Below, piece by piece: positions 1-6,335 of a stretch of DNA of 39,577 nucleotides. This DNA comes from Methylobacterium cerastii (lineage in GTDB: Bacteria; Pseudomonadota; Alphaproteobacteria; Rhizobiales; Beijerinckiaceae), in assembly GCF_022179125.1 (NCBI RefSeq), contig NZ_BPQG01000088.1, forward strand, positions 1-39,577. Direction: 5' to 3'. Made by a program: the position numbers and the translations under genes. The notes under the pieces are model-generated. The model searched no databases. It was not told the origin of the DNA and saw only the letters and a program-made list of their open reading frames with translations. How positions within the stretch are numbered: position 1 is the stretch's first letter; each line of letters opens with the position of its first letter.

Positions 1-26
1 TCGCTTCGGCCCATCCCACGAAGGAA

Positions 27-878
27 TCAGCGAAACCCGACCCGCGCAAGGGGGTGGGTAATTACCGCGGTGTACGACGCGATAAAATGGATCGTCAGGA
101 TCGCAACGAGCCCCCTGGAAAAAAGATAGTAGACCCCCTCCACGTCCGAGGTCTTTCGGGTTGGATTTGGGCCCCAGGCCGCGCTCATGTGGCCGGGCGA
201 GGTGATCGTCTTGATTGCAAGTATGAAAAACATCACGATCCAAACCGCGTCAGATATGATGTTCGAACGTTCATGTCCGATCTGCTCGGGAAACCAGGGC
301 GCGTGCGGGATGTAGGACGTAATTTCACTAGGCCATCCGAATAGCTTTCGACTTGTCCAAAGGAGAAAGCTAATTACTGCAATCTTTGTGATTACATTAA
401 TTTTATCAGACGCTCCATAAAAAACCTTCCGAAACAGCCATCGGCCGACCTTGCTGCTAAAGCTAACAGCCTTGTCTTTTGGCCGTAGAGCCGACGCGTC
501 TTTTATAGCGGCTGGCCCAAGCAGGAAGGTCAAACCTACATACCCGAGCGCATGCAGTATCCAGTCGTTCTGACCTGAGTAAAAATGATACAGGGCAGGC
601 AGCATGACGACAGTTGTCCAGCATGCGGCTGAAACTTTACTTGCAACGGTGCCGACGTCCTCGACAGGACCATTGAACAAATTGTACAGCCTTTTATCAA
701 GAAACGCGCCCATGATGCTGCTTGGGTCTTGGCCTAAAGCATCAGATTTTGAATAATACTGCAAATCAAAGAAATAAAAATATAAATATAATATAATACT
801 GCCTAAAACGAGATTGCCAATATTCATTGCTGGTCTCATCAATTTGATTTTGTGGAATAGAAAGTAAATTCCCAGCAC
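27..878 (-). CDS. Orphan polytopic membrane protein, about 6 TM helices
   Basis: I do not recognise this family. The 283-residue product has about six hydrophobic segments, near residues 18-37, 83-101, 105-124, 162-176, 208-227 and 250-270, with a basic loop around residues 130-155. It should therefore sit in the inner membrane. The longest frame starts at a GTG at 878; an ATG at 839 (MRPAMNIG) is an equally good start, and neither has a clear ribosome binding site. Base composition is visibly richer in A and T than in the rest of the window, with runs of AAT/ATA codons, which suggests horizontal transfer. It sits beside a decayed toxin-antitoxin module, in keeping with an accessory region. 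No catalytic motif is visible. Confidence is good that it is a gene and low for any function. Confidence 0.6.
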   Translation of the reverse strand: MLGIYFLFHKIKLMRPAMNIGNLVLGSIILYLYFYFFDLQYYSKSDALGQDPSSIMGAFLDKRLYNLFNGPVEDVGTVASKVSAACWTTVVMLPALYHFYSGQNDWILHALGYVGLTFLLGPAAIKDASALRPKDKAVSFSSKVGRWLFRKVFYGASDKINVITKIAVISFLLWTSRKLFGWPSEITSYIPHAPWFPEQIGHERSNIISDAVWIVMFFILAIKTITSPGHMSAAWGPNPTRKTSDVEGVYYLFSRGLVAILTIHFIASYTAVITHPLARVGFR

Positions 879-1332
879 TGCGTTGTGCGGTTGGAGCGAT
901 TCAAGTGTCGGCGGCTACATCTCCGAGTTGCATCGACAATGGCTGATGCGGACCATAATCGCGGATGAAGAAGTATTGCCGCTAGTCCTATCCCGACCAA
1001 TCGCACGCCGTGTCAGCGTCTAGCATGGCAACGCTCGACCAGGGATCATAACCCGAAAGGGATGAGACTGCACGTCCGCCGACGAAGCGGCTATCCTCGG
1101 CATTAGCTCAGCACCGGCTCGCGGCGCGGAAGAGCGCATTGAGCTTCTCGTAAATTGTTTCCGAAAGAGGCGCCCCGGGACCGGCGTCAGATCATGGAAG
1201 CGCAGGAAGAGGAGGTTTCCTATCAGTATTGAAATCGCACCCTTCTGCCAGTCGACATCATACACGAATTACTTCCTAGACGTTACTACTATCTTCGGGA
1301 TCGGACCAATGATGGCTCAGGCTAATGCATCT
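879..1332. other. Poorly coding accessory DNA
   Basis: I see no convincing gene here. An 81-codon minus-strand frame (1020-1265) has mixed codon use and no recognisable domain. A second short fragment in another frame (encoding SETIYEKLNALFRAA, about 1110-1160, minus strand) looks more protein-like but has a stop close upstream. The stretch is probably degraded coding sequence. Confidence 0.4.
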
Positions 1333-1500
1333 TCATCTCTGATTATACACTAATCGCCAACTGTTCGGTTCATCGAGCGCGTTCGCCACTTTCACAGCGG
1401 GGATGATGCGCGGGGTGATCTGAGATATGACCATCTGGACCACCGAGAACGCCAGACATTGGATGCCTGAGAAGAACACTGATTGGCTCATAGGCGCCAT
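1333..1500 (-). CDS. Possible 55-residue hydrophobic peptide
   Basis: A short minus-strand frame begins with ATG at 1500 (MAPMSQSVFFSGIQC) and ends in TGA at 1333-1335. A GGAG lies six bases upstream of the ATG. The middle of the peptide is hydrophobic (roughly residues 8-36), so it could be a membrane peptide. Nothing identifies a family, and it sits in otherwise degraded DNA, so it may be chance or the remnant of a larger gene. Confidence 0.25.
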   Translation of the reverse strand: MAPMSQSVFFSGIQCLAFSVVQMVISQITPRIIPAVKVANALDEPNSWRLVYNQR

Positions 1501-1586
1501 CAAGGTCTCCGCTTTCGGGGATCAGATACATCCAGCTGGATAACCATGTTGGGTCGGGAGCGGACCCAAAGCATGGGTTCCATCCG

Positions 1587-1841
1587 TCAGATTTCGACCA
1601 CTAGGATCGCGGGCGGCAGGCGGAAGGCCTCCGCTTCCCGCGCGTCCGGTCCGACCGGCTGCCCCCGGCTCACGAGCACGTCGCCGACATGGACGTCGGC
1701 GCGGGCCATCATCGCGTCCGTCAATTCCGGCGCGTCTTCGTATTCGTCCGCCTGGATGACGTGGGCATCCGTCTTCGCGAAGTCCGTTTCGCCGAACGCA
1801 TCAGCGGAGAAGCGGGCCGTAGAGGGCTTGCTCTCGTGCAT
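1587..1841 (-). pseudogene. brnA: BrnA-type antitoxin, C-terminally truncated
   Basis: The 84-residue product has the N-terminal signature of alphaproteobacterial BrnA antitoxins (DFAKTDAHVIQADEYEDAPE, then LTDAMMARAD and a VSRGQP segment). Full-length relatives continue with a ribbon-helix-helix DNA-binding part ending in a GPGWQ-like motif. Here the frame reaches LPPAILVVEI and stops, and no such motif is found in any frame downstream. The start ATG at 1841 lies inside the 3' end of brnT, the usual brnT-brnA overlap. BrnA normally neutralises the BrnT ribonuclease and autorepresses the operon; this copy probably cannot bind DNA. Family assignment is from memory of the motifs. Confidence 0.6.
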
Positions 1842-2311
1842 TGGCTTTCCTCATCGTAAAAACGTGACGGTCCGTGCCACGCGGCGTCCACCCGACGACG
1901 ACCATGCGCGCGTCGAGCAATCCAACGGTGCGACGCGGGACCTCGTCGTCGTCGGCGCGACGATCCTCGAACGGATACGGTTTTCGTTTGAACTCGTCGC
2001 CTGCGCACCGTTTTCCCGGACGCCTGGAGCGTCAGCGGACGGCGATCCGGGACCCAGCATCGACAAGGGCCGCGTCAGTGGCTCGATACGAACGGCGCAA
2101 CGAGATCGACGCTTCGCGGCGTCTTCTGCTGGGTCCCGGATCGGGTTCCGCGGACGCTTCACCCGTCCGGGAGAACGGGCGCCGTGTCCGCAGAACCGAT
2201 CGACCGGACATCGTATGACCTGTGATGTCAGCAAACACGAGGGCCGACGCGAGGAAGCCCACGCCGTAACCCGGCCAAAGCCGTGTCGCACTTTGCCGGG
2301 TGGACCGTGAT
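1801..2311 (-). pseudogene. brnT: BrnT-type toxin gene split by an inverted-repeat element
   Basis: BrnT is a RelE-fold ribonuclease toxin. The C-terminal half is clear on the minus strand at 1998-1801: YPFEDRRADDDEVPRRT, then RMVVVGWTPRGTDRHVF and MRKANAREQALYGPLLR followed by TGA at 1803-1801. In frame upstream there is a stop at 2034-2032 within the repeat element. The N-terminal half lies on the other side of that element: ITVHPAKCDTALA (from 2311), then, one frame away, GVGFLASALVFADITGHT, ending near 2212. The gene therefore carries an insertion of about 200 bp, at least one frameshift, and no evident start codon. It is dead, and with truncated brnA it forms a decayed toxin-antitoxin module. 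Confidence 0.65.
2001..2193. repeat. REPIN-like inverted repeat interrupting brnT
   Basis: Two similar arms of about 60 bases lie in inverted orientation. Arm A (plus strand, 2125-2190) contains CTGGGTCCCGGATCG, then CGGACGCTTC and CGTCCGGGAGAACGG. Arm B is its counterpart on the minus strand (2064-2001), with CTGGGTCCCGGATCG, GACGCTCCAGGCG and TCCGGGAAAACGG. Within each arm, TCCCGGA and TCCGGGA can pair to make a hairpin, so the whole resembles two REP hairpins head to head (REPIN). About 60 bases separate the arms. It lies exactly between the two recognisable halves of brnT. No obvious target-site duplication is seen. Confidence 0.6.
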
Positions 2312-2368
2312 CGCCCTCGCTATCCAGAAGTGATGAAGAGACGGCCGCGTCAATGAACCCCGCGGCGC

Positions 2369-3028
2369 CTACCTGTCGGAAGCCTGCGTCCGCGGCCCGT
2401 AGCTCCTGAACTTCTCGATGTTGCGCGCGATCTCGGCATCGGGGAGCACCACCGGCGTGCCGACCTGCAACGCGACCGCGTATTGCCGGCACAGGGTCTC
2501 CATCTCCACCGCGAGCCAGAGCGCCTTGGGCAGGTCCGGCCCGGTGGCGATCATGCCGTGGTTGGCGAGCAGGCAGCCGTTGCGATCCTCCAGCGCTTCG
2601 AGCGCGAGCCGCGAGAGCTCTTCGGTGCCGAAGGTGGCGTAGCCGGAGCAGCGGATCGTCGGGCCGCCGACGGCGGCGATCATGTAGTGCACCGCGGGGA
2701 TCGTCTGCCGGCACATCGCGAAGGCGGTGCCGTGATCGGGGTGAGCGTGCACCACCGCGTTCACCGCCGGCTTCTCGCGCAGGATGTCGCGGTGGAAGCG
2801 CCATTCCGAGGACGGGCTCAGCGGGTGGTCGAAGCCGCCGTCCATCGCCAGGAAGACCACCTCCGCCTCGCCGATGCGGGCGCTCGGGACGCCCGAGGGC
2901 GTGATCAGCAAGCCGTCGCGCCAGCGCAGGGAGACGTTGCCCGAGGTGCCGCGGTTGAGGCCCTGCGCATCGAGGTCGCGCGCGGCCGCCACCACAGCCG
3001 CCCGCGCCCTGCTCTCGTCGGCATCCAT
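2369..3028 (-). CDS. Class II aldolase, L-fuculose-1-phosphate aldolase-like
   Basis: The 219-residue protein matches the class II (zinc) aldolase/adducin fold and most resembles FucA, which splits L-fuculose 1-phosphate into DHAP and lactaldehyde. Visible hallmarks are GLNRGTSGNVSLR (phosphate-binding loop), PSSEWRFH (catalytic Glu), VVHAHPDH (two zinc His), PAVHYMIAAVGG, YATFGTEEL, LLANHGMIA (third zinc His) and the end motif IEKFRSYG. The start is MDADESRAR at 3028; the frame extends further upstream, but that part is not protein-like. Its neighbours are an oxalate/formate-type transporter and a GntR regulator, not fucose genes. The substrate may therefore be another deoxypentulose or ketose phosphate, for example in 5-deoxyribose salvage (inference). 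Confidence 0.85.
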   Translation of the reverse strand: MDADESRARAAVVAAARDLDAQGLNRGTSGNVSLRWRDGLLITPSGVPSARIGEAEVVFLAMDGGFDHPLSPSSEWRFHRDILREKPAVNAVVHAHPDHGTAFAMCRQTIPAVHYMIAAVGGPTIRCSGYATFGTEELSRLALEALEDRNGCLLANHGMIATGPDLPKALWLAVEMETLCRQYAVALQVGTPVVLPDAEIARNIEKFRSYGPRTQASDR

Positions 3029-3067
3029 TCGCGGCCCTTCCGGTTGTCCAGCCCCCGATAAGCGCGA

Positions 3068-3099
3068 AGGCCCGGCACCGTAAAGACGGTGCCGGGCCT
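3068..3099. terminator. Perfect 14-bp hairpin between transporter and aldolase genes
   Basis: AGGCCCGGCACCGT (3068-3081), loop AAAG, then its exact complement at 3086-3099. The stem is very GC-rich but no T-run follows on either strand. It may be a terminator, an mRNA-stabilising stem that sets different levels of the two minus-strand genes, or part of the repeat region. Confidence 0.5.
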
Positions 3100-3116
3100 C
3101 CTTGCGTTCGGCCGGT

Positions 3117-3180
3117 GGAGCATTTTCAAGCGAGGTGGATGCCGGCTCGCGTGGAGACAATGCGACCACACAGCAGGTGA
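3117..3180. repeat. Dispersed intergenic repeat of the Hyphomicrobiales type
   Basis: The stretch opens with GAGCATTTTCAAGCGAGGTG and continues through GGATGCCGGCTCGCGTG and AATGCGACCACACAGCA. From memory this is a family of short repeats very common between genes in Bradyrhizobium, Rhodopseudomonas and Methylobacterium. The second half of the element is probably the long hairpin that follows directly. The attribution relies on recall and not on a comparison. Confidence 0.5.
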
Positions 3181-3220
3181 GAGCATTTTCCGTGATCCAG
3201 GGATCACGGAAAATGCTCTC
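3179..3220. repeat. Perfect 20-bp palindromic hairpin
   Basis: The arms 3179-3198 and 3201-3220 are exact complements (GAGAGCATTTTCCGTGATCC and its reverse complement) with only AG between them. It begins with the same GAGCATTTTC motif as the repeat just before it, so the two are probably one composite element. It lies 16 bases beyond the stop codon of the antiporter gene and may act as its terminator. Confidence 0.65.
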
Positions 3221-3236
3221 GTGGAGCGTCGCGGCC

Positions 3237-4556
3237 TCAGGCGGCGACGGCCCCTCGGGCGGCGGTCGTCTCGGGCGCGGCGAGCATCGCGTTGGCGACC
3301 ACGCGCTTGCGCCAGGGCTTCAGCACCGCGATGGCGAGTATCGAGGCCAGGATGTTGGCGCCGGCCGCCAGCAGGAACACGCCGTCCCAGCTGCCGGAGC
3401 TCTGCTGCAGGTAGTTCGCTGCCGGCACCAGCAGGGCCGCCGTGCCCTTGGCGGTGTAGAGCAGGCCGGCGTTGGTCGCCGCGAACTTCGACCCGAAGGT
3501 GTCGGTGCAGGTCGAGGGGAAGAGCGAGTAGATCTCACCCCAGGCGAAGAACACGAAGCCCGAGAGCAGCACGAACCACAGCGGATCGTGACCCCAGAGG
3601 TAGAGCATGTAGATGCCGAAGCCTTCCATCGCGAAGGCGATGAACATCGTGTTCTCGCGGCCGATCTTGTCCGAGACCCAGCCGAAGAACGGCCGCGTCA
3701 GCCCGTTGAGCACCCGGTCGATGGTCGCGGCGAAGGTGATCGCCACCATGGTGATGCCCATGATCGTCACCGGGACCTTGTCGACGCCGATGTCGGCGGC
3801 GATCGGCTTCAGGTTGGCGGTGATCATCAGGCCGCCGGCGCCGACGATGACGAACATGAAGTACATCAGCCAGAAGATCGGCTGCCGGACGACCTCGCCG
3901 GGCGCGTAGTTGCGCCGGGTCTGGATCACGTTGGCGTTCACCGCCGCCTCGGGCACCTGGCCCTTCTTCGGCGAAATCAGGAAGAAGGCGAGCAGGCAGA
4001 CGACGATGCCCTGGCCGAGGCCGAACCAGAGGAACGCGGCCTGGAAGCCGTTCTCGGCGATCATCCACTGGATCGGCGCGACGGTGAAGGCCGAGCCGGC
4101 GCCGAAGCCCGCCGCGGTGATGCCGGCTGCGAGGCCGCGCTTGTCCGGGAACCACTTGAGCGCGCTGCCGACACAGGTGCCGTAGACCGCGCCCGCGCCG
4201 ATGCCGGCGACGACCTGGCCGAGATAGAACATGTTGAGCGTGGTGGCGTAGGAATTGATCACCCAGCCGACGCCGCAGAGCAGGCCGCCGAACAGGACGA
4301 CCACCCGCGGGCCGTACTTGTCCACGAACCAGCCTTCGACCGGGACGAGCCAGGTCTCGAACAGCACGAACAGCGTGAAGGCCCACTGGATCGCCGCGCG
4401 GTCGAAGCCGAACTTCTTCTGGATGTCGGGCACGAAGAACGTCCAGCCGTACTGGAGGTTCGCGATCATCACCATGCAGACCACGCCGAGCGCGAGCTGC
4501 ATCCATCGATATCCGTCGGACACCCGTCCGATCGCCTGTCTGTCGTCGTTTGGCAT
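3237..4556 (-). CDS. oxlT: OFA-family MFS transporter, oxalate/formate antiporter-like
   Basis: A 439-residue, 12-helix major facilitator. In the OFA family the model protein OxlT exchanges oxalate for formate across the inner membrane. Diagnostic features are MQLALGVVCMVMIANLQYGW in helix 1, GWFVDKYGPR after helix 2, and the two cationic residues needed in OxlT: an Arg in GLTRPFFGWVSDKIGR (about residue 288) and a Lys in LYTAKGTAALLVP (about residue 370). The start is the second ATG (MPNDD, 4556), six bases after GGGAGG; the ATG at 4562 would touch that site. It is divergent from a GntR gene and followed by an aldolase gene. Whether the substrate is oxalate, formate or another small carboxylate cannot be told from sequence. 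Confidence 0.85.
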   Translation of the reverse strand: MPNDDRQAIGRVSDGYRWMQLALGVVCMVMIANLQYGWTFFVPDIQKKFGFDRAAIQWAFTLFVLFETWLVPVEGWFVDKYGPRVVVLFGGLLCGVGWVINSYATTLNMFYLGQVVAGIGAGAVYGTCVGSALKWFPDKRGLAAGITAAGFGAGSAFTVAPIQWMIAENGFQAAFLWFGLGQGIVVCLLAFFLISPKKGQVPEAAVNANVIQTRRNYAPGEVVRQPIFWLMYFMFVIVGAGGLMITANLKPIAADIGVDKVPVTIMGITMVAITFAATIDRVLNGLTRPFFGWVSDKIGRENTMFIAFAMEGFGIYMLYLWGHDPLWFVLLSGFVFFAWGEIYSLFPSTCTDTFGSKFAATNAGLLYTAKGTAALLVPAANYLQQSSGSWDGVFLLAAGANILASILAIAVLKPWRKRVVANAMLAAPETTAARGAVAA

Positions 4557-5151
4557 CGTCATCCTCCCAGAGGTCTTGCTTGAGGCCGGTTGTCCGGCAC
4601 GTGGCGTGTCGTCCGCGTTGGTCGCGGCGTCGTCGGATCGGGAACCGCCCGAAAGGGACGGTCGCCGACCTTTGCGCCGTTATTCGCCGACGCCCTTCAA
4701 TCCTCGATGTCGTCGCGCGGAGACCTTCGTCCACGCGAGAACCGCAATGTCGGCATGGTCCTGATGCCGCGTTCCGGCTTCCGATGCAGCTTCGATTGCA
4801 CGGTTCATCTCGGAAAAACTTTTGGCACCGCAACAAGAAAAAGTCAGCGCACCGGCTGGGCGATCTCTGGTCTACGGTATGCCAGAAATATCGTGCGATA
4901 TCCGCTCGGAACCTGTCAACGCGACCGGAATAAAAATACAGAAATTTCGTTCGGATTAGGAGCTGCCGACAGACGTGGTCCTCAAAGGGACGGCTCGGCC
5001 CGAGTGCGAGGCTTCGGAGCCGAGCGACGGCCGATCCGACCGACCCTGCATCGCCGCGTGTGCCATCTAGGCTGACGCCAAGGTTTGCGTTACGTCGGCG
5101 ATCGGTCGCGCGTCGAATTCCAATCCAAGAACGCGGACCGACGGATACGGC
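4557..5151. other. Long divergent intergenic region between transporter and GntR genes
   Basis: These 595 bases separate oxlT (minus) from the GntR gene (plus). No gene is supported. The central part (about 4800-4960) is richer in A and T, and includes TTTTTGGCACC-like, AAGAAAAAGTC and AATAAAAATACAGAAATTTC stretches, so both promoters probably lie there. A candidate GntR operator is at 4876-4884. Confidence 0.6.
4876..4884. promoter_or_regulatory. Candidate GntR operator, site 1
   Basis: GGTATGCCA at this place is, on the other strand, TGGCATACC, the same nine bases as at 5940-5948 beyond the GntR gene. FCD-type GntR proteins typically bind short palindromes of the TGGTATACCA kind. The position in the divergent promoter region suits control of both the transporter and the regulator itself. 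Binding is inferred only. Confidence 0.4.
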
Positions 5152-5844
5152 ATGTCGAACTCCGAGTCGCTCAGCATCAAGCCGATCGTGGTCAGTTCGA
5201 GCCTGCGCACCCTCGCCTACGAGGCGTTGAAGACGTTCATCACCAACATGGACATCTACGGGCGCCCGGACGAGGTGCGCCTCGACGAGCGCAAGCTGTC
5301 GCAGGATCTCGGCGTCAGCCGCACGCCGGTGCGCGAGGCGCTGACCGTGCTGGAGCAGGAAGGGTTCGTCCGGTCCGAGGCCCGGCGCGGCGTCTTCGTC
5401 ATCAAGAAGACGAAGAAGGAGATCGTCGGGATGATCCATTCCTGGGCGGCACTCGAAAGCATGGCCGCCCGGCTCGCCTGCACCCGGGCCTCGGATGCCG
5501 AGCTGCGCTCGCTGCGCGAGGCCTTCCCCGAGTTCTACGACGGGCGGCCGGCCGAGCACATCGACGAGTACTCGGACGCCAACATCCGCTTCCACCAGAA
5601 GATCATCTCGCTCGGGCAATGCGCGGTGATCTCCGAGCTGTCGAGCAACCTGCTGATGCACGTGCGCGGCATCCGCAACACCGCGCTCCGCCAGGGCGAC
5701 CGGGCCGAGAAGTCGATCCGCGAGCATGTCGCGATCATCAAGGCGCTCGAGGCGCGCGACGTGGAAGCCGCCGAGCGGCTCGTGCGCGACCACGGCATCG
5801 GCCTCGCCGACCACGTCGACGCCTACGGCGCCTACCTCGACTGA
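5152..5844 (+). CDS. GntR-family regulator, FadR/FCD subfamily
   Basis: A 230-residue repressor/activator. A winged helix-turn-helix occupies about residues 15-85, with the recognition stretch LSQDLGVSRTPVREALTVLE. An all-helical FCD effector domain follows, with the metal/ligand residues in DANIRFHQ, REHVAII and RDHGIGLADH. FCD domains usually bind small carboxylates or sugar acids, which fits the divergent oxalate/formate-type transporter. Candidate operators flank the gene on both sides (4876-4884 and 5925-5950), so it probably controls the transporter, itself and the short downstream gene. The start is the ATG at 5152; the site upstream (GGATACGGC) is weak. Confidence 0.88.
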   Translation: MSNSESLSIKPIVVSSSLRTLAYEALKTFITNMDIYGRPDEVRLDERKLSQDLGVSRTPVREALTVLEQEGFVRSEARRGVFVIKKTKKEIVGMIHSWAALESMAARLACTRASDAELRSLREAFPEFYDGRPAEHIDEYSDANIRFHQKIISLGQCAVISELSSNLLMHVRGIRNTALRQGDRAEKSIREHVAIIKALEARDVEAAERLVRDHGIGLADHVDAYGAYLD

Positions 5845-5924
5845 ACCGATCCCGGTTTTCCGATCTTCCTGCGCGCGTGGTGCACTCCGTCCACCGCGCG
5901 CGAACGCATGCGCGCCTTACATGA

Positions 5925-5950
5925 TTGGTATGTGGCGTTTGGCATACCAG
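5925..5950. promoter_or_regulatory. Candidate GntR operator, site 2 (inverted pair)
   Basis: TTGGTATG at 5925-5932 and CATACCA at 5943-5949 form an inverted pair with ten bases between, and TTGGCATACCAG (5939-5950) repeats the core found upstream of the regulator gene. It lies about 55 bases before the start of the 49-residue peptide gene at 6004, where a promoter would be expected. Confidence 0.45.
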
Positions 5951-6003
5951 AATGCAGCGCACCATGAGATCTATTGCGTCGCAACACGCATCGGGATCCC
6001 GCC

Positions 6004-6153
6004 ATGTTCTCCTCGTTCCTCGCCGTCTTCGCCGCCCTCGCCAGCGTCCAGGTGCTGCTCGTCGTGAAGCTCGCCGACTTCCTCACCGACGGCGCCGAGG
6101 CGCGCGGTGCCCGCTCGGTCGCAGCCGACGTCCACGGCGCCACCGCCGCCTGA
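6004..6153 (+). CDS. 49-residue small membrane protein
   Basis: The frame starts at ATG 6004 (MFSSFLAVFAALASVQVLL) and stops at TGA 6151-6153. The first 22 residues are a single hydrophobic helix ending in VVKLADFLTDGAEARGAR, followed by a small Ala-rich tail. Codon third positions are strongly G or C, as in real genes of this genome. It could be a single-pass membrane peptide or a secreted peptide. The nearby upstream operator-like pair suggests control by the neighbouring GntR protein. I do not recognise a family. Confidence 0.5.
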   Translation: MFSSFLAVFAALASVQVLLVVKLADFLTDGAEARGARSVAADVHGATAA

Positions 6154-6293
6154 GCACGCGTCCGAGTTGTAATCCGCCGCGCGTCTGCGCACTCTGCCCG
6201 CGAGTCGAGGGGCGAGGCCCGATGCCGAATCAGGCATCATGATGGCGTCGCCGAAGGAGGCCGGAAACGGTTCACTCATGAAGTTCGGTTTAT

Positions 6294-6312
6294 CGTCAAC
6301 ACGGCGTTGACG
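6294..6312. promoter_or_regulatory. Inverted repeat before the HD-GYP gene
   Basis: CGTCAAC-ACGGC-GTTGACG is a perfect 7-bp inverted repeat ending ten bases before the ribosome binding site (GAGGAAGG) of the next gene. It could be an operator for a dimeric repressor or a leader hairpin. Another 6-bp pair, GATGCC/GGCATC, lies at 6221-6238. Confidence 0.35.
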
Positions 6313-6335
6313 AGGACAACCGAGGAAGGCCGGCA

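Noticed and set aside
1020-1265. An 81-codon minus-strand frame
   Set aside because: Mixed codon use, no domain and a better-looking fragment in another frame; more likely degraded DNA than a gene.
1483-2310. A 275-codon open frame on the plus strand
   Set aside because: It runs antisense through the brnA/brnT remnants and the inverted repeat, is Arg/Ser-rich and has no protein-like features; it is a by-product of high GC.
4826-4845. Possible sigma-54 promoter at TTGGCACCGCAACAAG
   Set aside because: The TGGCAC half is present but the TTGC half at the right distance is missing.
3535-5814. Very long minus-strand open frame across the transporter and GntR genes
   Set aside because: The same DNA is explained by oxlT in another frame and GntR on the other strand; the product is Arg/Asp/His-rich shadow sequence.
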